A stretch of DNA of 12,308 nt from JBBQSN01 sp038213835 (GTDB lineage: Bacteria; Actinomycetota; Actinomycetes; Actinomycetales; CAWJMD01): contig JBBQSN010000107.1 of the NCBI GenBank assembly GCA_038213835.1, positions 1 to 12,308 on the forward strand, given 5' to 3'. The notes beneath the pieces were generated by a model. It had not been told where the DNA came from and did not search any database. It was given only the letters and a program-made list of their open reading frames with translations. This document shows positions 1 through 6,100 of this stretch, piece after piece. Both the position numbers and the translations under genes were made by a program. The number at the start of each line of letters is the position of its first letter. The stretch's first letter is position 1.

Positions 1-38
1 GAGTGGGGCTCGCAGGAGCTCTGACCCCCGGGGGACGT

Positions 39-653
39 TCAGGTGCCGGTGTCGGTGAGCAGACGCTCGAGCCACCGTCCGACGGCGTCGGCCACCTGCG
101 GCAGCGAGCGGCGCAGCGAGTGGTCGTCGGCCACCACGTGCAGCTCGCGGCCGTCGGCCTCCGGCGGGCAGCCGAACGGGTCGCGGTCGCCCTGCACGAC
201 CAGGACCGGGACGACGACGCCGTCCAGCTCGCGCAGCCGGGTCTTCTCGGGACGGCCCGGCGGGTGCAGGGGGAAGGCCAGGCACAGCACGCCGAGGACG
301 TCGGCACCCTCGACCCCCGACGTGCGGCACGCGACCCGGCCGCCGAAGGAGCGCCCGCCCGTCACGAGCGGGAGGTCGCTGCTCGCCCGCAGGTGGGCCA
401 CGACGGCGAGCAGCACGGTGTCGACCTGGCCGGCCGGTGCGGGCAGCCGGCGACCCGCCACGCGGTAGGGCTGCTCGACCAGGACGGTCGAGACCTGCTT
501 CGCCGCAGCCCCCTTCACCGCCGCCAGCAGGGCCGGGTCATCCACCCCGCCGCCGGCCGAGTGCCCCAGCACGAGCACCGCGCGGGCGTCGTCGACGGGG
601 CGGTGGTGCAGCCGGGCGGTGCCGTGCGGGGTCTCCACGTCCTCCGGGGTCAC
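39..653 (-). CDS. Alpha/beta hydrolase of the Tex30/KANL3 (dienelactone-hydrolase-like) family
   Basis: Predicted cytoplasmic alpha/beta hydrolase of 204 residues; substrate unknown. Visible landmarks are GHSAGG (30-35) near the oxyanion-hole strand, the nucleophile elbow GGRSFGG (Ser102), the family signature FPLHPPGRPEKTR (127-139), a GDRDPFG acid loop (Asp156 or Asp158) and a C-terminal DDHSL (His178). The FPLHPPG-PEK-R string is typical of Tex30/KANL3-like bacterial proteins. I chose the GTG at 653 because GAGG lies 8 bases upstream; an in-frame GTG at 671 would add six residues. The gene is divergent from alr across 171 bp and has no signal peptide. The open frame continues far upstream, antisense to alr, but that part has no protein-like character. 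Fold and catalytic residues are clear; the reaction is not. Confidence 0.85.
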   Translation of the reverse strand: MTPEDVETPHGTARLHHRPVDDARAVLVLGHSAGGGVDDPALLAAVKGAAAKQVSTVLVEQPYRVAGRRLPAPAGQVDTVLLAVVAHLRASSDLPLVTGGRSFGGRVACRTSGVEGADVLGVLCLAFPLHPPGRPEKTRLRELDGVVVPVLVVQGDRDPFGCPPEADGRELHVVADDHSLRRSLPQVADAVGRWLERLLTDTGT

Positions 654-731
654 CCACTGATCCTCACCCACGCGGCAGCTCGACGCATCGACCGCAACGT
701 CCACGCCCCCTGCGACGAGCGAGGCCGATCG

Positions 732-746
732 GGTGACGTCGTCACC
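732..746. repeat. Short perfect inverted repeat in the divergent hydrolase/alr gap
   Basis: GGTGAC and GTCACC flank three bases, giving a 15 bp dyad in the 171 bp gap between the two divergent starts. Its place, about 80 bp from each start, fits an operator, but short dyads arise often in GC-rich DNA. No protein is identified for it. The rest of this gap shows no convincing promoter. CACACT at 809-814 is a weak -10 candidate for alr. Confidence 0.3.
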
Positions 747-824
747 GTCCGTGGCCGTCCGGGTGGAGGGCCTCGGGACCGGGTGCGCGTCGACCGGCCG
801 GGGGTGGGCACACTTGTCGGTGCC

Positions 825-2039
825 ATGACCACCCAGCCGCCACCCCCCGTCCCGCCGGAGCCGTCCGCGCCGCCGCTTCACCCCGCCGAGGTGGTGGTTG
901 ACCTCGACGCCGTCCGGGCGAACGTGCGGACGCTGCGGGCCGCCGCCGGGTCGGCGCAGGTGATGGCGGTCGTCAAGGCCGACGCCTACGGGCACGGGCT
1001 GCTGCCGAGCGCCCGTGCCGCCGTCGAGGGCGGGGCCTCCTGGCTCGGCGTCGCCCAGGCCGGCGAGGCGCTCGACCTGCGTGCCGCCGGGGTCGGTGTT
1101 CCGGTGCTGACCTGGCTGTACGCCCCCGGGTCCGACCTGGCACCGCTGGTGACGGCCGAGGTCGACCTGTCCGTCAGCGCTCCCTGGGCGCTCGACCAGG
1201 TCGTGGCGGGTGCGCGGGCTGCCGGCCGGGTGGCCCGGGTGCACCTCAAGGTCGACACCGGCCTGGCGCGCGGCGGCAGCACGGTGGCCGACTGGGACGA
1301 CCTGCTGGCACGCGCCGCGCGCGCGGTGGGTGCAGGTGACGTCGAGGTGGTGGGTGTGTGGTCCCACATGGCCAACGCCGACGACCCCGGGCACCCCACG
1401 GTGCGCCAGCAGGTCGATGTGTTCCACGAGGCCGTGGACACCGCCGGGAGGGCCGGGGTCCGACCGCTCCTGCGGCACCTCGCCAACTCCGCCGCCACGC
1501 TCACCAGCCCCGACACCCACCTCGACCTCGTCCGGCCCGGTCTCGCGGTCTACGGGCTGTCGCCGGTCCCGCAGCTGGCGGGCTCGGCCGAGCTGGGGCT
1601 GCGACCCGCGATGTCGCTGCGCGCCCGGCTGGCCCTGGTCAAGGACGTCCCTGCGGGACAGGGGGTCTCGTACGCCCACACGTACACCACCCCGGTCGCG
1701 ACCACCCTCGGGCTGGTGCCGCTCGGCTACGCCGACGGCGTCCCGCGGCACGCCTCGGGGGCCGGTCCGGTCCAGGTCGGCGACATCCGGACGTGCGTGG
1801 CGGGGCGGGTCTGCATGGACCAGTTCGTCGTTGACCTCGGACCGGGTGCAGGAGAGCGCGTCTCAGCAGGAGATGTCACGGTGCTCTTCGGCGACGGCAG
1901 CGACGGACCCACGGCGCAGGACTGGGCAGACGCAGCCGGCACGATCTCGTACGAGGTCGTCACCCGCACCAGCGGCCGGCTGCCGCGGCGCTACGTCGGT
2001 ACGTCACCGGTACATGACTCTGAGAAGGTGACCCCGTGA
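825..2039 (+). CDS. alr: Alanine racemase
   Basis: PLP-dependent, cytoplasmic interconversion of L- and D-alanine, supplying D-Ala for peptidoglycan. The product has 404 residues, slightly long because of a proline-rich N-terminus (residues 5-20). The PLP lysine is Lys51 in VMAVVKADAYGHG. The second catalytic base is Tyr283 in GVSYAHTYT. Other family blocks are HLKVDTGLARGG (140-151), LGYADG (300-305) and RVCMDQ (328-333), followed by the C-terminal beta domain. Where many family members read DTGMGR or DTGLGR, this one reads DTGLARGG; the arginine is kept. The ATG at 825 is chosen because it gives the usual distance to the PLP motif. No Shine-Dalgarno precedes it, so a leaderless or near-leaderless message is possible. 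An in-frame GTG at 804 is an alternative. The stop overlaps the next start by 4 bases (GTGA). Confidence 0.96.
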   Translation: MTTQPPPPVPPEPSAPPLHPAEVVVDLDAVRANVRTLRAAAGSAQVMAVVKADAYGHGLLPSARAAVEGGASWLGVAQAGEALDLRAAGVGVPVLTWLYAPGSDLAPLVTAEVDLSVSAPWALDQVVAGARAAGRVARVHLKVDTGLARGGSTVADWDDLLARAARAVGAGDVEVVGVWSHMANADDPGHPTVRQQVDVFHEAVDTAGRAGVRPLLRHLANSAATLTSPDTHLDLVRPGLAVYGLSPVPQLAGSAELGLRPAMSLRARLALVKDVPAGQGVSYAHTYTTPVATTLGLVPLGYADGVPRHASGAGPVQVGDIRTCVAGRVCMDQFVVDLGPGAGERVSAGDVTVLFGDGSDGPTAQDWADAAGTISYEVVTRTSGRLPRRYVGTSPVHDSEKVTP

Positions 2040-3190
2040 CCAGACGGACCTCCCTGCTGACCCTCGGGGTCGGTCTCGCGGCCGCCGGCGTCGGGGCCGT
2101 GGCCGGTGTCGCGGTCGAACGGCTGGCCGTCGGTCGGCCGGTGCTGAGCCGGCTCCCCCAGGACGAGGACGAGGTGCCGCTCGGGTCGCTCCGGGAGGTT
2201 CCCGTCGTGGTCACGAGCGACGACGGCACCCAGCTGCACGTCGAGGTCGACGAGCCGGACGAGCCCGACCCGTACGGCCTCACCGTGGTGCTCAGCCACG
2301 GCTACGCCCTGAGCCTGGACTCCTGGCACTACCAGCGGCTGGCGCTGCAGGGCCGGGTCCGCACCGTGTGGTGGGACCAGCGCGGTCACGGTCGTTCCCA
2401 GCGCGGACCGGTCGGATCGGCCACGATCGACCAGGTCGGTGCCGACCTGTCCGCCGTGATCGAGACGACGGCGCCCACCGGTCCGCTCGTCCTGGTCGGC
2501 CACTCGATGGGCGGCATGACGGTGATGTCGTTGGCCGTACACCGCCCGGAGCTGTTCTCGGAGCGTGTGGTGGGCGTCGCCCTGGTCTCCACGAGCGCCG
2601 GGGGCCTGGCCGACATCGACCTCGGCCTGCGGGGTTTCGGCACCGCGCTGAACCGGCTCGCCCCCAGGGCGTTGCGGCTGCTCGCACGGCAGCCGGGGCT
2701 CGTCCAGCGCACCCGGCGGATCGGCAGCGACCTCGAGGAGGTCATCGTCAAGCGCTGGTCCTACGCCTCGCCGGTCAGCGAGGAGCTGCTCGACTTCACC
2801 GCCCGGATGATCGCGGCGACCCAGATCGAGGTCGTCTCGGACTTCCTGCCGGGGTTCAGCAACCACGACAAGCGCGAGGCGCTGTCCGCCCTCGTCGACC
2901 TGGAGAGCCTGGTGCTCACCGGCGACCACGACCTGATGATCCCGCCCGGGCACAGCGAGGTGATCGCCTCGGCGCTGCCGAAGGCCGACTACGCCGTCGT
3001 GCGCGACGCCGGCCACCTGGTCATGCTCGAGCACCCCGAGGTCGTGACGCCCCACCTGGTGGCGCTGCTGCACCGGGCGCGCGAGCGCCTCTCCGCCGAC
3101 GGCCACGACAGCCTGCCGCTGCGCGCACGCCAGCCGCGCAAGGTGCGCCGCGAACGCCGCACCCGCACGCCGCGGGCGAAGCGCGGATGA
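2036..3190 (+). CDS. Alpha/beta hydrolase with N-terminal membrane/Tat leader and basic tail
   Basis: Predicted alpha/beta-fold hydrolase of 384 residues; substrate unknown. Residues 1-28 start TRRTSLL and continue as an Ala/Gly/Val-rich hydrophobic stretch, which fits a Tat signal or a single membrane anchor, so the catalytic domain is probably outside the membrane. The core shows SHGY (87-90), DQRGHGRS (114-121), the nucleophile elbow GHSMGG (Ser157), GDHDLMIP (Asp299) and AGHLVMLEHP (His327), a complete triad. A helical cap lies between about 185 and 280. The last 22 residues (363-384) are strongly basic, with many Arg and Lys. The GTG start overlaps the alr stop by 4 bases and the tsaE start follows 7 bases after its stop, so it is a true operon member. 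An envelope or lipid ester substrate is conceivable from the neighbours, but that is inference. Confidence 0.88.
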   Translation: MTRRTSLLTLGVGLAAAGVGAVAGVAVERLAVGRPVLSRLPQDEDEVPLGSLREVPVVVTSDDGTQLHVEVDEPDEPDPYGLTVVLSHGYALSLDSWHYQRLALQGRVRTVWWDQRGHGRSQRGPVGSATIDQVGADLSAVIETTAPTGPLVLVGHSMGGMTVMSLAVHRPELFSERVVGVALVSTSAGGLADIDLGLRGFGTALNRLAPRALRLLARQPGLVQRTRRIGSDLEEVIVKRWSYASPVSEELLDFTARMIAATQIEVVSDFLPGFSNHDKREALSALVDLESLVLTGDHDLMIPPGHSEVIASALPKADYAVVRDAGHLVMLEHPEVVTPHLVALLHRARERLSADGHDSLPLRARQPRKVRRERRTRTPRAKRG

Positions 3191-3197
3191 CCCGGTC

Positions 3198-3743
3198 GTG
3201 ACCGGGTCCGCGGCCGGATCAGCGAGCCGGGTCGTCCCCGGCCCCCACGAGATGGCGGCCCTCGGCCAGCGGCTGGCTCAGCTGCTTCGCGCCGGCGACG
3301 TCGTCCTGCTCTCCGGTCCGCTCGGCGCCGGCAAGACCACGCTCGCGGCCGGGATCGGCCGCGGCCTCGGCGTGCGGGGCCGGGTCACGTCGCCGACCTT
3401 CGTCATCGCCCGGGAGCACCCCTCCCTCGCTGACGGTCCGCCGCTGGTGCACGTGGACGCCTACCGACTGGGTGGGCTGGACGAGGTGGACGGACTGGAC
3501 CTCGAGGCCTCGTCGGACGAGGCGGTGACGCTGGTGGAGTGGGGCACCGGGCTCGTGGAGGGCCTCTGGACGGATCGGCTCGAGGTCACCATCACCCGGC
3601 CGGAGGGGACCGTCGGTGACGGCGACCTGCTGGACGGTCACGCGCCCCGCGAGGTCATCGTGACCGGTGTCGGGACCCGCTGGGACGCAATCGATCTCGG
3701 CTCCGCGCTGCTCGCCGTGCCTGTCGCGCGGCCACGCTCGTAG
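3198..3743 (+). CDS. tsaE: tRNA t6A biosynthesis ATPase TsaE
   Basis: ATPase of the t6A complex, which adds threonylcarbamoyl to A37 of ANN-reading tRNAs. TsaE binds TsaB-TsaD and drives the catalytic cycle. The 181-residue product shows the P-loop GPLGAGKTT (40-48), the SPTFVI switch region (65-70), the conserved HVDAYRL block (85-91) and VEWG (113-116), all diagnostic for TsaE. It is somewhat longer than E. coli TsaE (about 153 residues), with about 12 extra residues before the core and a longer C-terminus. The GTG at 3198 is the first in-frame start after the hydrolase stop; no strong ribosome binding site precedes it, so translation coupling is likely. tsaB follows after 9 bases. TsaC, the enzyme that makes threonylcarbamoyl-AMP, is not in the window. 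Confidence 0.95.
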   Translation: MTGSAAGSASRVVPGPHEMAALGQRLAQLLRAGDVVLLSGPLGAGKTTLAAGIGRGLGVRGRVTSPTFVIAREHPSLADGPPLVHVDAYRLGGLDEVDGLDLEASSDEAVTLVEWGTGLVEGLWTDRLEVTITRPEGTVGDGDLLDGHAPREVIVTGVGTRWDAIDLGSALLAVPVARPRS

Positions 3744-3752
3744 GATCGCCGG

Positions 3753-4427
3753 GTGCTCCTCGCGATCGACACCTCCGCCGCCGTCACGGTCGCCGTGCAC
3801 GACGGCTCCGCCGTGCTCGCCTCTGAGCTCGTGCACGACCCGCGCCACCACGCCGAGCTGCTCGTCCCGATGGTCGACACCGTCCTGCGCCGGGCGGGCG
3901 TGGGCCGCGAGCGGCTGACGGCGGTGGCCGTGGGTCGCGGGCCCGGTCCGTTCACCGGGCTGCGCGTCGGACTCGTGACCGCACGCACCCTCGGTCTGGC
4001 GCTGGGCGTCCCGGTGCACGGGCTGTGCAGCCTGGACGCGCTGGCGCAGCAGGTGGTCGACGCCGGCGCCGTTCCGGAGGGGGGCGCCTTCGTCGTGGCG
4101 ACCGACGCCCGCCGTCGTGAGGTCTACTGGGCGCGGTACGAGCACCGTCCCGGCGCCGAGGCGCACCCGCTGACCGATCCCGCCGTCACGCGGCCGGCCG
4201 ACCTGCCGCTCGATGCCTCACCGGTCCTCGGCCGCGGCGCGGTGCTGCACGCCGACGTCCTGGCGCCCGCCGCCGACGGGCCGCTCGACCCGGACGCTGG
4301 CGCGCTGGCCCGGGTGGTCCTGCGCCGGCTCGCGGGAGGCGCGGACCTGTCGTCGACCGACCCGCTCTACCTGCGCCGTCCGGACGCGGTCCCGGCCGCG
4401 AGCACCAAGAGCGTGCTCGGCCGGTGA
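3753..4427 (+). CDS. tsaB: tRNA t6A biosynthesis protein TsaB
   Basis: ASKHA-fold partner of TsaD in the t6A complex. TsaB is a scaffold without its own catalytic site. The 224 residues carry the family blocks LLAIDTSAA (2-10), HHAELL (32-37), GRGPGPFTGLRVG (61-73), DARRREVYWARYE (118-130) and the C-terminal PLYLRRPDA (204-212). Length is normal for the family. The GTG at 3753 is chosen because the motif LLAIDTS must be at the extreme N-terminus; AGGA lies within and just after the tsaE stop codon. Its stop overlaps the rimI start by 4 bases (GTGA). It is distinguished from TsaD, in the same window, by its shorter length and lack of the HxxxH metal site. Confidence 0.96.
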   Translation: MLLAIDTSAAVTVAVHDGSAVLASELVHDPRHHAELLVPMVDTVLRRAGVGRERLTAVAVGRGPGPFTGLRVGLVTARTLGLALGVPVHGLCSLDALAQQVVDAGAVPEGGAFVVATDARRREVYWARYEHRPGAEAHPLTDPAVTRPADLPLDASPVLGRGAVLHADVLAPAADGPLDPDAGALARVVLRRLAGGADLSSTDPLYLRRPDAVPAASTKSVLGR

Positions 4428-4987
4428 GCCCGCGCCCGGCCGGTGTGGTCCTGCGTCGGATGCGGTGGTGGGACGTCGAAGGCGTCCACGGGCTCGAGGT
4501 GCAGCTGTTCGACCCGGACACGTGGTCGCCCGAGACGTTCTGGTCCGAGCTGGCCGCCGGACGCTGGTACGTCCTGGCCCTGGACGAGCAGGACGAGCAG
4601 CACCTGCTCGGGTACGCGGGTCTGGCCGTCTCCGGCGCCGAGGCCGACGTCCAGACGATCGCGGTCGCCCCCACGGCACAGGGCCGCGGCCTGGGCCGGC
4701 TGCTGCTGGGCGCCCTGGTGGCCGAGGCCGCCCGGCAGGGCGCCACGAGCCTGCTGCTCGAGGTGAGGGCGGACAACCCGGCGGCGATCCGGCTTTACGA
4801 GCGCACCGGATTCGAGCAGGTCGCGGTCCGCCGCCGGTACTACAGACCAGGTGACATCGACGCGCTCGTGATGCGGCTGCGCCCGGTGGGTTCGTCCGTT
4901 CCGTCCACGGCGGACCCCGTGGTGTCCTACGGCTCTCGCCGAGCACCGGCACCACTCGGGCAGGCCGACGGGGGGCCGAAGACATGA
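4424..4987 (+). CDS. rimI: RimI-family N-alpha-acetyltransferase (GNAT)
   Basis: GNAT acetyltransferase that uses acetyl-CoA to acetylate N-terminal alpha-amino groups; the E. coli model substrate is ribosomal protein S18. The acetyl-CoA loop is VAPTAQGRGLGR (81-92), followed by LLLEVRADNPAAIRLYERTGF (110-130), the typical RimI motif B region with Glu113 and Tyr125. The core ends near residue 153. The remaining 34 residues are an extra, low-complexity Pro/Ser/Ala tail that most RimI proteins lack. Start and tsaB stop overlap by 4 bases. Its place between tsaB and tsaD is the conserved actinobacterial arrangement, which separates it from the many other GNATs. The native substrate range in this organism cannot be told from sequence. 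Confidence 0.92.
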   Translation: MSPRPAGVVLRRMRWWDVEGVHGLEVQLFDPDTWSPETFWSELAAGRWYVLALDEQDEQHLLGYAGLAVSGAEADVQTIAVAPTAQGRGLGRLLLGALVAEAARQGATSLLLEVRADNPAAIRLYERTGFEQVAVRRRYYRPGDIDALVMRLRPVGSSVPSTADPVVSYGSRRAPAPLGQADGGPKT

Positions 4988-5053
4988 GGACGTGCTGCGG
5001 TTCGTCCAGGACCAGGACGCCGCCCTGCGCCGAGCCCCTCGTAGGGTGCCGGG

Positions 5054-6100
5054 GTGACTGACGACCCTCTCGTCCTCGGCATCGAGACGTCCTGCGACGA
5101 GACCGGTGTCGGCCTGGTCCGCGGGGGCACGCTGCTCGTCGACACGGTGGCGAGCAGCGTGGAGGAGCACGCGCGGTTCGGTGGTGTGGTGCCCGAGGTG
5201 GCCAGCCGGGCGCACCTGGAGGCCATGGTCCCCACGATCGAGCGGGCCTGCGCCGGCGCCGGGGTGCGGCTCGAGGACGTCGACGCCGTCGCCGTGACCA
5301 GCGGCCCCGGCCTGGCCGGAGCGCTGCTCGTGGGCGTCGCCGCCGCCAAGGCGCTCGCCTACGGACTCGGCCGCCCGCTCTACGGCGTCAACCACCTCGC
5401 TGCCCACGTGGCCGTCGACGCGCTCGAGCACGGGCCGCTGCCCGAGCCGTCGGTGGCCCTGCTGGTCTCGGGCGGGCACTCCTCGCTGCTGCTGGTGCCC
5501 GACGTCACCGACGACGTCCGTCCGCTGGGGGCGACGATCGACGACGCGGCCGGCGAGGCCTTCGACAAGGTGGCCCGCCTGCTCGGCCTGCCGTTCCCGG
5601 GCGGCCCGCACGTCGACCGGATCGCCCGCGACGGCGACCCCGCCGCGATCGCGTTCCCGCGCGGGCTGAGCTCTGCCCGCGACATGGAGCGGCACCGCTA
5701 CGACGTGTCGTTCTCCGGCTTGAAGACCGCCGTGGCGCGGTGGGTGGAGCAGCGCAGAGCCGATGGCGTGGACGTCCCGGTGGCCGACGTCGCGGCGTCG
5801 TTCCAGGAGGCCGTGGTCGACGTCCTCACCCGCAAGGCGGTGCTGGCCTGCCGCGAGCACGACGTGGGGACGCTGCTCGTGGGTGGTGGCGTGGCCGCGA
5901 ACTCGAGGCTCCGCGCGATGGCCGAACAACGTTGCGGCGCAGCGGGTATCACGCTCCGCGTCCCGCGACCGGGCTTGTGCACCGACAACGGTGCGATGGT
6001 CGCGGCGCTGGGGTCGCAGCTGCTCGCCAAGGGCCGCGCTCCGTCCGCCCTCGACCTGGCGACCGACTCCTCCATGCCGGTCGAGCTGGTGCGCGCGTGA
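5054..6100 (+). CDS. tsaD: tRNA t6A threonylcarbamoyltransferase TsaD
   Basis: Catalytic subunit that transfers the threonylcarbamoyl group from TC-AMP to A37 of tRNA, working with TsaB and TsaE in the cytoplasm. The 348-residue product has normal length. Visible landmarks are GIETSCDETG (9-18), SGPGLAGALLVG (83-94), the metal site NHLAAH (His114, His118), VSGGHSSL (138-145), FPGGPHVDR (181-189), VGGGVAANSRLR (277-287) and CTDNGAMVA (309-317) with the third metal ligand Asp311. The GTG at 5054 is the only sensible start: a stop codon lies in frame at 5042-5044. AGGG about 8 bases upstream can serve as ribosome binding site. It lies 66 bp after rimI, the largest gap in this operon, and its stop overlaps the next start by 4 bases. 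Confidence 0.97.
   Translation: MTDDPLVLGIETSCDETGVGLVRGGTLLVDTVASSVEEHARFGGVVPEVASRAHLEAMVPTIERACAGAGVRLEDVDAVAVTSGPGLAGALLVGVAAAKALAYGLGRPLYGVNHLAAHVAVDALEHGPLPEPSVALLVSGGHSSLLLVPDVTDDVRPLGATIDDAAGEAFDKVARLLGLPFPGGPHVDRIARDGDPAAIAFPRGLSSARDMERHRYDVSFSGLKTAVARWVEQRRADGVDVPVADVAASFQEAVVDVLTRKAVLACREHDVGTLLVGGGVAANSRLRAMAEQRCGAAGITLRVPRPGLCTDNGAMVAALGSQLLAKGRAPSALDLATDSSMPVELVRA

Noticed and set aside
1..24. Possible 3' end of an upstream plus-strand gene, reading EWGSQEL then TGA at 22-24.
   Set aside because: Only seven codons are visible, too few to recognise any protein. It fits a convergent neighbour ending 14 bp before the hydrolase stop, but cannot be supported.
25..34. Ten-base palindrome CCCCCGGGGG between the window edge and the hydrolase stop.
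   Set aside because: It has no loop and no T-run; short GC palindromes are expected by chance here. A role as part of a terminator cannot be shown.
654..1751. The minus-strand frame of the first hydrolase stays open for about 1.1 kb upstream, antisense to alr.
   Set aside because: Its translation is Gly/Arg/Pro/His-rich without motifs and mirrors the codon bias of alr. The real hydrolase starts at 653 with a ribosome binding site.
2368..3201. Long plus-strand open frame overlapping the second hydrolase.
   Set aside because: An Arg/Gly/Pro/Ala-rich shadow of the true gene in another frame, without motifs.
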